DNA of 64,000 nt from Physcomitrium patens (taxonomy: Eukaryota > Streptophyta > Bryopsida > Funariales > Funariaceae), in the NCBI RefSeq assembly GCF_000002425.4, contig NC_037254.1, positions 17,868,405 to 17,932,404 on the forward strand. Reading direction: 5' to 3'. The notes under the pieces were generated by a model. The model saw nothing but the letters and a program-made list of their open reading frames with translations, was not told where the DNA came from and did not search any database. Position numbers and translations under genes: made by a program. This document shows positions 25,778-36,120 of the stretch, piece by piece; the stretch's first letter is position 1; the number at the start of each line of letters is the position of its first letter.

Positions 25778-26266
25778 TTACAGTGGTACCTCCCCAAAAT
25801 CCTTAAATCCTTCAACAATCTTTGGCAATGGTTTCTCCCTCAACCTATCTCGATTCCGTTCATGGTTAGGAGGTATTGTTAGAAATTGTACAGCATTCCT
25901 CCCATCTTCGCTCTGTACCCTTGCATAAACAGAACCATCGTCAAGTACTTTTGTTTCTATCCGTCTTGTCGTAATATAAGGTTGTCCTAAAATCAATGGA
26001 TAAGACATTGTATCTTGAACAAAGAAATGTTGCTCCGTCGCAACATCCTCAATCCAAATTTTTACATCTGGACAAGCTCCATATAATTCGCCCCGTGTAT
26101 TATTAGCTGCTCGAATTGCCCATCCATGTTCCATATCAATTGGCCATTTTTGCTTCTTATAAAGATCTTTAGACATGAGATTTATTTCAGAATCATGGTC
26201 GACTAAAGCAACAATTGGTTCTTCTATATCTCCTACTTTCACCAATACCTCAGTAATTACCCTTGC
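25778..26266 (-). pseudogene. pro: A4 protease region
   Basis: Open from the amber codon (26267-26269) to the ochre codon (25778-25780). The motif reads DHDSEINLMS, so the usual Gly after the His is Asp, as in A2. The RT frame starts 545 bases downstream of the protease frame mark, the same offset as in A2 and A5, which places RT in -1. Confidence 0.75.
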
Positions 26267-28151
26267 CTAATGCTTTCGAGTATAATGGCTCAAAGTTTCT
26301 ATTTCCTTGTCACTAGAATCTTCGAAACGTACTCGTTGATTATACCCATTCTTTTCATTTGTTGGTTGCTTGTAATTAATATCAACCTCTTCTTCATCTT
26401 TATATATTCTTGCATCAATAGCATGAGTCATTCCAGTTTCCCCCATTAATTGCCTCTTTCGCTTAATGCTGTCAATGATGATATCATGAAACTCCTTCTT
26501 TGCAATTCCCAAGATTTCTTTCAATGTGAATTCCACCTTAGCGTTTAATATACGTTCTTCCAACACCCCTTTCAAATTTGTTGCCGCTTCAATGTCAGAA
26601 AGTAGCTTATAAGCAGTTCATTTGCCCTTATCTTTTGTCTCCTTTATTTTTTATTCCAATGATGTTGAGGTATCCTTTATAGGCAATTCTTGTGAAGTTG
26701 CCTCCCGAGCCTTGTCTCCTCGAGTTTGCCTCTTAAAAGAATTTCCTTCTCTAGTATCATCAAAATTTTCTCGTCTCTTTTCTTCCATCAAAGCTTCATG
26801 TTGGCTCTTAGCAATATATGCATGAACTGAAAGAGACTCAATGGGATCCTCCCAACCTGTTCTTCCTCATATTGTAGCTGCAGTTCTCAATAATGCTTCT
26901 CGAGGTAATTTCCCTTCTTGTATTGTAGAAACGGCAGAAGCCCAAAACTCACTAGTTTCCGTACTTCCACCAATTTCATCATCTACTCTAGCACCATAAC
27001 TTGCACTTTCTCGTGCTACTGTTTCATGCCCTTTTAAGTAATCTTGAACTAATGCTCTCATTCTTCCTTTGCCAAAATTGGTTTGAAGAAGATCCTCCCT
27101 ATCTTTCTATGCTATCTTCCCATCTTTCCAGCAAATAATTCCCTGCCGTATCATATTATTAAATTCATTGCAATCTTTTCTAGTGTGTGAAGCATCATCA
27201 CACCAAATGCATCTTTGTACATATCCTTGTTTTGAAACATTCTTCGAATTGTTTATAGAAGTATTCTCTTCAAGTCTTGCCAATTTGATTTGAAGATCTC
27301 GCATTCCTCGTATAATTTCTTCCAAACTCATATCTGCTTTCTTTGACAAGGATGTCGAAGGTTGAACTGTAGGCATTGTCGGTGGTGTAGTACGTACTGG
27401 AGCTTTGGGTGCTTGTACTGGTTTCGGAATATTACTCCTATCCTTCCTCCTTTCTTTTTTTGTAAGCAACTCCATCGCATCTTCAACGTTCTTCCACTTC
27501 GTTGTCAATCCTTCATCTTCTTCTTTGTCTTCAAGAAGGAGTTTCAATTTCTCTTGCAATTTTCCATCAGCAGCTTGAAGAAATAGATCAACTTTATTCA
27601 GCTCCAATGTCAATTTTTCTACCTTCGATAATTGAGAGTACTGCCTCTCAAATTCCCTTAGTAGCTTTTTTGCTTACAAATTCTTATTAGGCCGTTCAAT
27701 CCATTCCAGAAACAGCTTCTTAGTAATACGATCAACATCTTCCAAGAAATATTCGTCTTTCAATGCATGTGAAAAAAACCTCCCATGAATTCCCATAACG
27801 ATCCGTAATCGATGTAATGTAGTCTCTTATCTTCGGTATCGTGGCAAGTCCAAATAATTCAACCATTTTCTTCTCAGAAACCCGATTTAATTCCATTTCA
27901 CGAACATAACATCTTAAATACCTTGAAATATTCCTCCCATCAAATTGATCAATTTTATTGACCACTGCTTGCAATGCTTTGGTTGCAAAAGCTTCTTTTC
28001 GATCATTGCTTTGCTATTGTAATATTGATTATGAGCAGGCTTGAAACATACTAGCAATAGACGGATCCATGTGCATACCTTGTCTTTTAGAAGAATCCTC
28101 ACCAAAAACTCCTTCCAAAAATCCTTCAAAATTTTTATTTTCGTTTTCCAT
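26267..28151 (-). pseudogene. gag: A4 gag, frameshifted
   Basis: Start ATG at 28151 (MENENKNFEG). An extra A in the run near 27770 shifts the frame after FSHALK. Stops lie near 27670, 27107 and 26865. The CCHC knuckle is intact near 27190. It ends in the conserved amber codon. Confidence 0.75.
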
Positions 28152-28222
28152 AAAAATAAAGATAAAATCAACCGAAATCCAATACCTTCCACCTCAAGCT
28201 TTCACGTCGGGTTCACCACTTT

Positions 28223-28264
28223 TGTCGTATTACATGCTTTCCTGCTCGAGAATAGGTCGGGCGT
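28223..28264 (-). repeat. A4 5' LTR remnant
   Basis: 42 bp beginning TGTCGTATTACATGC. It is cut at gcgt, where the A5 LTR begins. Confidence 0.8.
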
Positions 28265-28707
28265 TGTCGTGTTGTAACACGATTATACAGTGAAAATAAA
28301 AAGAAAGGGGAATTTTATTAATATTCAGTTACCTCGAATATTGGGAGCATCGACCAACTCCAGTACAAATACTGAGTGGTCAGGTTCAGTCACTCCGTTA
28401 CAGTCAGCCGGGGCATACTGAAATGCTCCATTCGATTCCAATAACAGGAGTCAGCAGGAAGAGAAGGACCAATTCACAAGACGGGTTCGAGGAGCCAATT
28501 GGATCCAATTTCGATAATCCAATCCGGGTCCTCTTATCCAATATGAGACCTGAATTGGCCGGTCAACCCAGTGCAGTCTAATTACGGGAAATCCAGGTCT
28601 TACTACGGGTCTTAGCCAATCTGATGCGAGGACCAATTTGACCCAATTACGGGAACATCCAGGTTACTACGGGCATCTTTCCCAATATAGGACCTGAATT
28701 GGTCGGG
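28265..28707 (+). repeat. A5 5' LTR, part 1
   Basis: Starts TGTCGTGTTGTAACACG, with the inverted repeat CGTGTT-GT-AACACG intact. It is interrupted after GGTCGGG by family B and resumes at 38610. Confidence 0.9.
28703..28707 (+). repeat. Family B target duplication, left (tcggg)
   Basis: tcggg here and at 38605-38609 flank the B element exactly. The uninterrupted sequence is seen in the A5 3' LTR (TTGGTCGGGCGACTC near 45925). Confidence 0.95.
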
Positions 28708-29417
28708 TGTAGAATAAGTAGTTATTTGTTGAATTGTAGATACTTAGTTCATAGTGTAAACAGGGATAGATGACTGTTGAAAAGGTAGTTCAGTAGGTAA
28801 AATGGATGAATAGTTAAGAAAAGCAGTTTTCATTAGAGATGTAGCAGTTGGTATCTCGTGGTAGCATAAGGAGGATGGGAGAGAGGAAGTAGGGGCCATT
28901 ACTGTGATAGTGTGAGCCGGGGTAAGCTTGGTGCTACCTCTTTTCTTTTGTTGTTATGTTCTTTGAAATAAGAGTATTGAGAGTTTCTGAATATTGTGAA
29001 GTGAATCATGGAATGAAAGTGTGAATGGAATTATATGTTATTGAATGAGAAGAAGAGAGATTGAATGCTGAAATCTGAATGTAGTTCAGCAGAGAGAATG
29101 AGTCTGTGTTTGTGTGAAACACTGTAATGTGAAGGCAGTTAATGGTGAAGAACTCCAGAATTTGGATTATAGTATGATTATGTCCGGTCATTTAGGATAG
29201 TGCGGGATTACATGTTGTTTGTTATCAGTGATGGTGGAGTATTATTAGGAAGTGGAAAGCATTGTAGTGTTTCCTGGATGTTTTAAGTAGTGTGGAATAC
29301 AGTTAATTGTGTGACCCTAACGTGTAAGCTCATGCGGTATTCTTTCCCTGTGTTCGAATTCCCCTATACAGGTTTACTCTGATTAGATAAGTTAGAGTAA
29401 GTAAAACGACAATCACA
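28708..29417 (+). repeat. B 5' LTR
   Basis: 710 bp, TGTAGAATAAG to CAATCACA. Apparently identical to 37895-38604. Confidence 0.95.
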
Positions 29418-29420
29418 TTT

Positions 29421-29438
29421 TGGCGCCGCTGCCGGGGA
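29421..29438 (+). other. B primer binding site, tRNA-Asp type
   Basis: TGGCGCCGCTGCCGGGGA, three bases after the LTR. It matches the plant tRNA-Asp 3' end used by Athila/Tat elements except for one base (C in GCTGCC). Confidence 0.85.
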
Positions 29439-29529
29439 AATTGATAATAGCATGGAGTGTTAGGTTTTAACTGCCGGTTGAAGTAGATGGGAAATAGGTA
29501 GCAGTCGCAGAAGAATATAATGAAAGAGT

Positions 29530-32500
29530 ATGGTTATTAAGAATGAGAACTTAACAGTAAAGAAAATACGGCAGTCAAGAGAAAGAATAGAGAGATCGCA
29601 AGCAAGAAATTTGTTGCGAAACGAGCAACAAAGAAAGTTAAAAAGGAATCATAGACAAAGCTGGATTAAGCCATGGTTGCATGCCTGTCGTCATATTCGA
29701 GCATACCCAGAAGCTAATCGACATCTAATATTTCAGAAGTATATACCGTTAGAGAAATTGCCAAGAGCACTTGCTGAAAATTTGATCAATAGGCCAGGGT
29801 TTCTTCTGAGACCGTTAACTGAGAGTGGGGGAATCACAGAAGAGTTGGGTACTCCATTGGGTACGTTTCCAATAGCGGAAACTGCCGATTCCGTCAAAAC
29901 TGGTTCCATAGAGTGGCATAAATTATTGGTCAATAAGGGCCAATTCAGTGTGTTTCAAAATCCGTCATTCTCACCTCCTATTCAACCAATAAACTTGTTC
30001 AAGGATAATAATAGCAAATTGAGCAGGGTGGAAAGTTCGGAAAATATATTTAGGAGAGACGCAGACTATATTAACAAACGATTAAGTGTCACATTGTCAA
30101 ATTCAATGACGACGGGAGGTCCAGCAGTTCCCATAGCAGTACAAATGGGTACTGTGAGTGATCGCACAACTAGCGTGGCTCCATTACCTACCTTTAGGGG
30201 TTTTCCGGGTGCGGATCCAGATCAACATTTGTCGCAGTTTTTGACAGCATGTGTCGCCAATAATGGGAGAACCGAGGATATTTGGTTACGATGGTTGCCA
30301 GCAACCTTAAAGGATACGGCGTTTGAATGGTATAACCGTCAACCAGTTGGTCAATTTTCGAACTGGGAAGCATTGAAGAATGCATTTTTGACCCGTTTTC
30401 GACCAATTGGTTTTGAAGACCGTCTTCGAGGAAGGTTAATGAACAGCAAAATGATCCTAGGAGAGGCGGTGGAATCGTTCTATGGCCGAGTGGCTGATAT
30501 ACTTAGTAAGTGGCCGAACCACCAAATGCCGGAGGCATTTATATTATCTATATTAATAAATGGTTTGCACCCACCAGAGCTAAAAATGTTTGTAAAAGAA
30601 GCTCAACCAGTTACGATATCTGCATCCCTTGATAGAGCCAAGGTTTGGGAGGAATGCCATTATGATCAGTTTTTAACTGCGTGTGCCACGATGATACCAG
30701 TTCAAAGCAATTATCAATATCCGGCTTTGAACGGATCAGTGGGTAGTTATCCACAGATGATCGAAACAGTTGCCCAGTCAAGTGCCAATACTCAGGGGCC
30801 AGTTAATGTTACCCCATTGCAAGCTTTACCACCGCAAGTAACAACAGCGTATGCCCCATATTTTCCATATCAAACACACGAGTCAACTTTGGCGGAAAAA
30901 CAAATAATATCAGCTTCAAAAGATTCCAATGAAGCCTTGTTATTGAACTTGACGAAGAAAATGGAGGAAATGGCCGTTAATATGGCCAAAGATAAGGAGA
31001 AGAGGCAAAAGCCAACCAATACTAGGACCAATGTATGGTGCAGTAATTGTCAGGGCCACGGTCATTTGGTAACGGAATGCCCGTCACCTTCACAAGTGTT
31101 GGGTAAATGTACATTTTGTGGAGGCAAGCACTTAACCGCTAATTGTTGGAATTTGCAAAGACAACAACAATTCAGTAATCCGACCATGATTCCACCAACT
31201 CCATGGGATGTCAATCAAGTTCAAACAGGAAATACGTTTGGATGGCATGGAAATCGATCTAACCGACAAAATCGAGCAGTCAATCATTTTCAGAATTCCA
31301 CTTATAGTGAGGGGTTTGTATCAAATCCTCGGAACTATGGTAAGGAGCAGCATGGGTATCAGCCATATGCTCCATCGATGCCATTGAACCAAGTACAACC
31401 GGGACAACCAGGATCGTTTTCTCAACCTACATGGAACAAACCTAGTAGGTATATACCGGTGGAGACACCCAATATGCCTGATGGGGGTGCAAAAAGGCCA
31501 TTGCGTTGTTTCCGTTGTAGACAGATTGGTCATTATGCCAATGAATGTCCCAATCCAAGAGCCAGTGACGATTATGCCCCAGTTTGTGGGAATTGCAAGC
31601 AGTCAGGGCATACGTATCAGCAATGTAATGCTCCATTCAATTTCAATAATCGGGATCAGCAGATCCAGAGTCCAGGAAAAATGGAGGGAATAAATCGAGG
31701 ACCTCAAGACTCTCCAGTAAATCGGGTGGAATGTGTCCATACCGTTCTTACTAGGAGCCAGCAAAAAGGGAAAGGCCCAATTAAACATTTGGAAGATCCT
31801 AAAGCGAAGGGCCAATCACACCCAATTACGGACCAATCCCATTCAGGCCCGGAAACTGGGAAAGTCTTGAGCCCTGATTTGGTTGCGAAGCCCAATGAGG
31901 TCCCAATTACGGAGTCTTCAGTTCCGTCTCGAACCGGTCTGTTCCCACCGCAGTTCCAAGAAGCATCATACCCGTTGAAAGATCCCCTTGGGAAAGGAAG
32001 TCCCAAGGAAGCTCAATCTGCTGTTCCAATTCCAAGTCCAGGGCGGCAGAATAATTTACCTCACGGAGTTAAGCTCAAACCCATGAAACGGAAGAAGGCA
32101 TTGGGAATTACCCTAAATATGGAACCCTATGACATTTTAAAGGATTTGGACGCTATTCGGCCTTCAATCTCTATGAAGCAACTTCTAGCAGTCGCACCAG
32201 AGTGTCGTTCCACCTTGAATTCATCCCTAACAAGACATCGGCATCGTAATATGGAAGTTTGTGAAGTTAGTTTGAACCCTGATCCAGGTGCACCAACCAT
32301 TGATGTTTCGATTGATGGTGTTCGGATCTCTGGCGTCCAGGTAGATGGAGGTTCCAGCGTCAATTTAATGAACGCTGATACAATGGATGCTTTAGGTCTG
32401 GAACAATTAGTCCCCACGACATTGGTATTACGGATGGCAGATCATAGCCGAGTTAAGCCAATGGGTATTTTACGGAGTGTTCAAACTATAATTGCAGGTA

Positions 32501-32580
32501 TTGCCTATGAAATTGACTACATTGTCTTTCGCTTACAACGTTCGACTTTATCGTACCCTATTTTATTGGGACGACCCTAG
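29530..32580 (+). CDS. gag: B Gag-protease ORF, 1016 codons
   Basis: Structural polyprotein. Residues 1-190 form a basic, Arg-rich N-terminal region with no family I recognise. Residues about 215-380 are the retrotransposon Gag core (PTFRGFPGADPDQHLSQFL, WLPATLKDTAFEWY). Four CCHC knuckles lie in two pairs: CSNCQGHGHLVTEC and CTFCGGKHLTANC (about 503-540), then CFRCRQIGHYANEC and CGNCKQSGHTYQQC (about 658-700), separated by a Gln/Asn/Pro-rich linker. A roughly 200-residue Pro/Ser-rich spacer leads to the aspartic protease with VDGGSSVNLM (about 936). The ORF ends in TAG directly after LLGRP, where related proteins have Trp, so the stop is probably TGG-to-TAG. RT continues in the same frame. 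Confidence 0.85.
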   Translation: MVIKNENLTVKKIRQSRERIERSQARNLLRNEQQRKLKRNHRQSWIKPWLHACRHIRAYPEANRHLIFQKYIPLEKLPRALAENLINRPGFLLRPLTESGGITEELGTPLGTFPIAETADSVKTGSIEWHKLLVNKGQFSVFQNPSFSPPIQPINLFKDNNSKLSRVESSENIFRRDADYINKRLSVTLSNSMTTGGPAVPIAVQMGTVSDRTTSVAPLPTFRGFPGADPDQHLSQFLTACVANNGRTEDIWLRWLPATLKDTAFEWYNRQPVGQFSNWEALKNAFLTRFRPIGFEDRLRGRLMNSKMILGEAVESFYGRVADILSKWPNHQMPEAFILSILINGLHPPELKMFVKEAQPVTISASLDRAKVWEECHYDQFLTACATMIPVQSNYQYPALNGSVGSYPQMIETVAQSSANTQGPVNVTPLQALPPQVTTAYAPYFPYQTHESTLAEKQIISASKDSNEALLLNLTKKMEEMAVNMAKDKEKRQKPTNTRTNVWCSNCQGHGHLVTECPSPSQVLGKCTFCGGKHLTANCWNLQRQQQFSNPTMIPPTPWDVNQVQTGNTFGWHGNRSNRQNRAVNHFQNSTYSEGFVSNPRNYGKEQHGYQPYAPSMPLNQVQPGQPGSFSQPTWNKPSRYIPVETPNMPDGGAKRPLRCFRCRQIGHYANECPNPRASDDYAPVCGNCKQSGHTYQQCNAPFNFNNRDQQIQSPGKMEGINRGPQDSPVNRVECVHTVLTRSQQKGKGPIKHLEDPKAKGQSHPITDQSHSGPETGKVLSPDLVAKPNEVPITESSVPSRTGLFPPQFQEASYPLKDPLGKGSPKEAQSAVPIPSPGRQNNLPHGVKLKPMKRKKALGITLNMEPYDILKDLDAIRPSISMKQLLAVAPECRSTLNSSLTRHRHRNMEVCEVSLNPDPGAPTIDVSIDGVRISGVQVDGGSSVNLMNADTMDALGLEQLVPTTLVLRMADHSRVKPMGILRSVQTIIAGIAYEIDYIVFRLQRSTLSYPILLGRP

Positions 32581-35037
32581 CTGTATCAAGCGAAGGCCAA
32601 GAACGATTGGGGTCGAGGTACTTTGACAATTGGTAAGGGCGTAGATAAAATGGTGTTACAAATGTACCCAGTATGCTATCACGGGGAGTCTCAGTTGCCA
32701 GTATCTGAATTGACGTCGGACGAAGGGCTTAGCTCCGATGATGACACAGAAGTACCGAGTACGGAGGCCAATGTGGAGGCAGCACAGCACCCTGAGGTGG
32801 TGTACCAATGTGGAGGTCCGGGGGAGTACTTGATATACCCGAAGGATTCGGAAAACTCTGCTTATGTAAGTATTGACTGGAAACCTGGGTACGATGTGCA
32901 CCATGTTAGTGCCCTCGAGACGGGATTCGTTACTTCGCATATGTCGGACATACCGAGTAACTTTAAATCACTGCGGGAATTGAAACAGAGTATTGTTGCT
33001 GACCCTGTATGTCAAACTATTAACTTAGCGACCACGGCCGAACCTCGGCTAATTAAGGTCTACGAAGGTATTAAGGAACAAGAGTTGACCTGTTGGACAG
33101 ACTTTTTCTTACATCATAAATCCGCTTTTTCTTGGACTTATAATGATCTACAAGGTATCCCCGCTGATGTCTGTGAACATCGTATCATATTGGAAGAAAA
33201 CGCTAAACCGGTACGCCAGAGGCAACATCACCTTAATCCTAAATATTCCCTTATGGTGAAGGAAGAATTGGACAAGCTTCTTACGGTGGGTTTCATTTAC
33301 CCGGTACCGAATAGTGAGTGGGTTTCTCCAATTGTGATGGTGCCGAAAAAGAACGGAAAAATCCGAATTTGTCAAGATTTCCGAAAACTTAATGCAGCCA
33401 CCAAGAAAGATTACTTTCCGTTACCATTCACGGATAGTATATTGGACGCCGTCGCCGGTCACGAATGCTATTCGTTTCTCGATGGTTTCTCCGGGTATAA
33501 TCAAGTTCAAATTGCAAAAGAAGACCAGCTCAAGACAACCTTTACTACGGATTGGGGCACATTTGCTTATCGCGTGATGCCTTTCGGGTTATGTAACGCC
33601 CCAGCCACGTTCCAACGCGTGATGACTCAGGCTTTTCAAGATTATCTCCGACTGTTTATGGAGATCTTTTTAGATGACTTTTGTACATTCAGTACCAAAC
33701 AAGATCATCTTCATTGTTTAGGCAAATGTTTGGCTCAGTGTGCCAAATTTGGAATATCGTTGAATTCGGAGAAGTGCCAATTTGGTGTTCCGTCCGGAAA
33801 ATTATTGGGCCATATTGTTTCCAGTCGTGGTATTGCTACAGATCCTGACAAAGTGCAGCATATCATGAACTTGCCCAGACCGGAGACAGTCTCCGGTGTT
33901 CGAGGGTTCGTTGGTCATGTCAGTTATTATCGACGATTTATAAGTTCGTTTGCGGTTATTTGTCAACCTTTAACGAACTTACTGAAGAAACTTCCGTCCG
34001 ATGGTACTAGTCCCCTCTGGACCAAGGAGTGTACCGTAGCCTTCGAGGTCTTAAAGTCAAAATTGGTCTCTGCACCAATATTGGTGGCTCCTTGTTGGAC
34101 AAAGCCATTTCATGTGTATGTTGATGCATCCAATGCTGCTATTGGCTCGGTGTTAAGCCAGAAGGATGATAAGGGATTCGATCATCCAATATATTATGCC
34201 AGTCGACAATTGGTGGCTGCCGAACGCAACTATACTACTACTGAACGAGAGGCGTTGGGTATGATATACTCGGTTAAAAAATTTCGGCACTATTTGCTTG
34301 GGTATCCGTTTGTATTTTATGTGGATCATGATGCCCTCAAATATCTGATTAATAAGCCTCAATTGAGTGGGCGCATTGCTCGCTGGGTCTTACTCCTCCA
34401 GGAGTTCAATTTTACGGTGGTTGTCAGACCTGGGAAGCAACATGCGAACGCAGATCATTTATCCCGGTTGTCTAATATTCTCGGCAACGAGCCTGTTCCC
34501 GATGATCTTCCCGACGCCGCATTATTTGTGGTGGATGTGATATCTCCCGAGTATAGCGAAATTATTCAGTTTCTGACCTTCCATACTTTTCCGCCGACTT
34601 TCACGGACAAGCTTAAGAAGCGCCTTATTCTGAAGAGTGCCCCATACACGATGATTCGTGATGCTTTGTATAAACAAGGACGCGATGGTCTTTTACGGCG
34701 CTGTATCTTTCCCAGTGAAGTACAGTCGATACTTACAGGTTGTCATTTGGATAGTTGTGGTGGTCATTTCGCGGGAGACAGCACTGCCCGCAAGGCTTTA
34801 ATGGCCGGATATTGGTGGCCCACAATGTTTTCTGATGCCCACCAGTTCGTTCGCCGTTGTGATCCTTGTCAACGAATTGGTCGACCTACGGGTACTTCCG
34901 CCATGCCGTTAGTCCCAATCTTGGCCCAGGTTCCGTTTGAAAAATGGGATATTGATTTTGTTGGTCCCATTGCACCAGCGTCAAAACCTGGTCAAAAGCG
35001 GTATATCTTAGTCGCCACCGATTATGTCACCAAATGA
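32581..35037 (+). CDS. pol: B reverse transcriptase, RNase H, integrase N-terminal part
   Basis: Open from just after the TAG (first ATG 32623) to a TGA at 35035-35037, in the same frame as gag. The RT has SPIVMVPKKNGKIRI, FLDGFSGYNQ, MPFGLCNAPATF and active site FLDDF (near 33667-33681). RNase H begins at VYVDASNAAIGSVL (near 34117). The integrase zinc finger has His, His, Cys, Cys (GGHFAG ... CDPCQRIG, 34740-34880), and the core opens with WDIDFVGP (first catalytic Asp). The TGA interrupts YVTK-AEAIA, where related integrases have Trp, again a G-to-A change. Without readthrough, integrase is split. Confidence 0.85.
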   Translation: MYQAKAKNDWGRGTLTIGKGVDKMVLQMYPVCYHGESQLPVSELTSDEGLSSDDDTEVPSTEANVEAAQHPEVVYQCGGPGEYLIYPKDSENSAYVSIDWKPGYDVHHVSALETGFVTSHMSDIPSNFKSLRELKQSIVADPVCQTINLATTAEPRLIKVYEGIKEQELTCWTDFFLHHKSAFSWTYNDLQGIPADVCEHRIILEENAKPVRQRQHHLNPKYSLMVKEELDKLLTVGFIYPVPNSEWVSPIVMVPKKNGKIRICQDFRKLNAATKKDYFPLPFTDSILDAVAGHECYSFLDGFSGYNQVQIAKEDQLKTTFTTDWGTFAYRVMPFGLCNAPATFQRVMTQAFQDYLRLFMEIFLDDFCTFSTKQDHLHCLGKCLAQCAKFGISLNSEKCQFGVPSGKLLGHIVSSRGIATDPDKVQHIMNLPRPETVSGVRGFVGHVSYYRRFISSFAVICQPLTNLLKKLPSDGTSPLWTKECTVAFEVLKSKLVSAPILVAPCWTKPFHVYVDASNAAIGSVLSQKDDKGFDHPIYYASRQLVAAERNYTTTEREALGMIYSVKKFRHYLLGYPFVFYVDHDALKYLINKPQLSGRIARWVLLLQEFNFTVVVRPGKQHANADHLSRLSNILGNEPVPDDLPDAALFVVDVISPEYSEIIQFLTFHTFPPTFTDKLKKRLILKSAPYTMIRDALYKQGRDGLLRRCIFPSEVQSILTGCHLDSCGGHFAGDSTARKALMAGYWWPTMFSDAHQFVRRCDPCQRIGRPTGTSAMPLVPILAQVPFEKWDIDFVGPIAPASKPGQKRYILVATDYVTK

Positions 35038-35799
35038 GCAGAGGCGATTGCTACCCGCACCGATAATGCCAATACAGTGGCAACTTTTCTGTATGAGAAT
35101 ATTATCACTCGCTTTGGGTGTCCCAAGGAATTGGTCAGCGATCGAGGCACCCATTTCATCAATGCTACCATCGCCGCCTTGACGACCACATATGAGATCA
35201 AGCATCGTAAGACCACTCCCTACCATCCTCGTGCCAATGGGCAAACGGAAAAGACCAACGGTATTTTGTGCAAAGTCTTGACTAAGACAATTTCAGGGGC
35301 CGGTACTGATTGGGAGACCAAACTCTTTGCAGCTTTGTGGGCTTATCGTACCGCCTATAAGGTAACTACCCACTCTACTCCGTTCCAATTAGTTTACGGT
35401 CAAGAGGCACTTTTACCTATCGAATTGGAGGTTCCCAGTTTACGAATTGCCTTAGACGAACGCCTCAGTGACACTGAGTCATTACACTCTCGGTTGATGA
35501 AATTGGAGGAATTGGATGAAATACGGGCTGTCGCTCTATTCCACATGGAAGCCACTCAAAAACGGAGGAAGAGTTACTATAATAGTAAACTGCGGCCGAA
35601 GTGTTTTATGTCCAATGATTTGGTATTGCTGTATGACAGCCGATTCAACCATTTTCCGGGAAAATTTCAAGTTCGCTGGCATGGGCCATATCGCGTAATT
35701 GAAGGATTTTCCAATGGGTCTGTTCAATTGGAGGATTTCACGGGCCATCGTTTCAGTACCCGCATTAATGGAAATCGTTTACGGTTATATAATACCTAA
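35038..35799 (+). CDS. pol: B integrase, core remainder and C-terminus
   Basis: In the same frame as the preceding ORF (first ATG 35077). It contains the second catalytic Asp (SDRGTHFINATI) and Glu (NGQTEKTNGI), then WAYRTAYKVTTHSTP and QEALLPIELEVP, and ends with a GPY-like module (FQVRWHGPYRVIEGF). No chromodomain follows; the frame ends at 35799. Taken with the upstream ORF, all integrase residues expected for activity are present apart from the TGA. Confidence 0.85.
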   Translation, partial: AEAIATRTDNANTVATFLYENIITRFGCPKELVSDRGTHFINATIAALTTTYEIKHRKTTPYHPRANGQTEKTNGILCKVLTKTISGAGTDWETKLFAALWAYRTAYKVTTHSTPFQLVYGQEALLPIELEVPSLRIALDERLSDTESLHSRLMKLEELDEIRAVALFHMEATQKRRKSYYNSKLRPKCFMSNDLVLLYDSRFNHFPGKFQVRWHGPYRVIEGFSNGSVQLEDFTGHRFSTRINGNRLRLYNT

Positions 35800-35825
35800 A
35801 ACCCGGGACGGGTTTTATTTCATTT

Positions 35826-36002
35826 GAGGGGAGGGGACTTCGAATGGACTCAGGAGGGACCTAATTATGGTATAAGACGTAGAGGCGGCTGCAAGGATAT
35901 GTAGTAATCACTATTGTGTCAGATGCGAAGGAAGTGAGAAATGGACAGTATGGGTACCATGTTGTCGCTCTCATCACTAGGTAATAGAATAGGAGTGGGG
36001 CT
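35826..36002 (+). other. Internal polypurine tracts between pol and the extra ORF
   Basis: GAGGGGAGGGGA at 35826-35837 is a clean purine run. GGAGTGGGGCT at 35992-36002 is an exact copy of the 11-mer at the 3' PPT (37883-37893). No ORF is seen in the 321-bp spacer. Internal PPT-like sites could prime second-strand synthesis; this is inference from sequence alone. Confidence 0.5.
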
Positions 36003-36120
36003 CCTACTAAGGGTTATTCTGTGGTGTTATATTATGTTGTTGCTTATTTGTGTCTCATTTTAGTGTTTCGGGCAGTCTGGAGAGTGGCATTGACGGTTAG
36101 GACTTGTAAGCGTTTGAGTC

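Larger units (their letters stand above)
20881..28264 (-). mobile_element. A4: family A element, 5' LTR cut by A5
   Basis: Minus-strand copy with complete 3' LTR (20881-22239), PPT (22240-22253, minus strand), full-length interior, intact PBS (28203-28220 region) and 42 bp of 5' LTR before A5 begins at 28265. Left flank is acgg (20877-20880). The remainder of its 5' LTR is not found after A5. Confidence 0.85.

Noticed and set aside
29006-29191. 61-codon ORF present twice (also 38193-38378)
   Set aside because: It lies in both B LTRs on the minus strand and is duplicated because the LTRs are; no coding features.
35038-35799. Chromodomain at the end of B integrase
   Set aside because: The frame ends right after the GPY-like module; no chromodomain residues follow.
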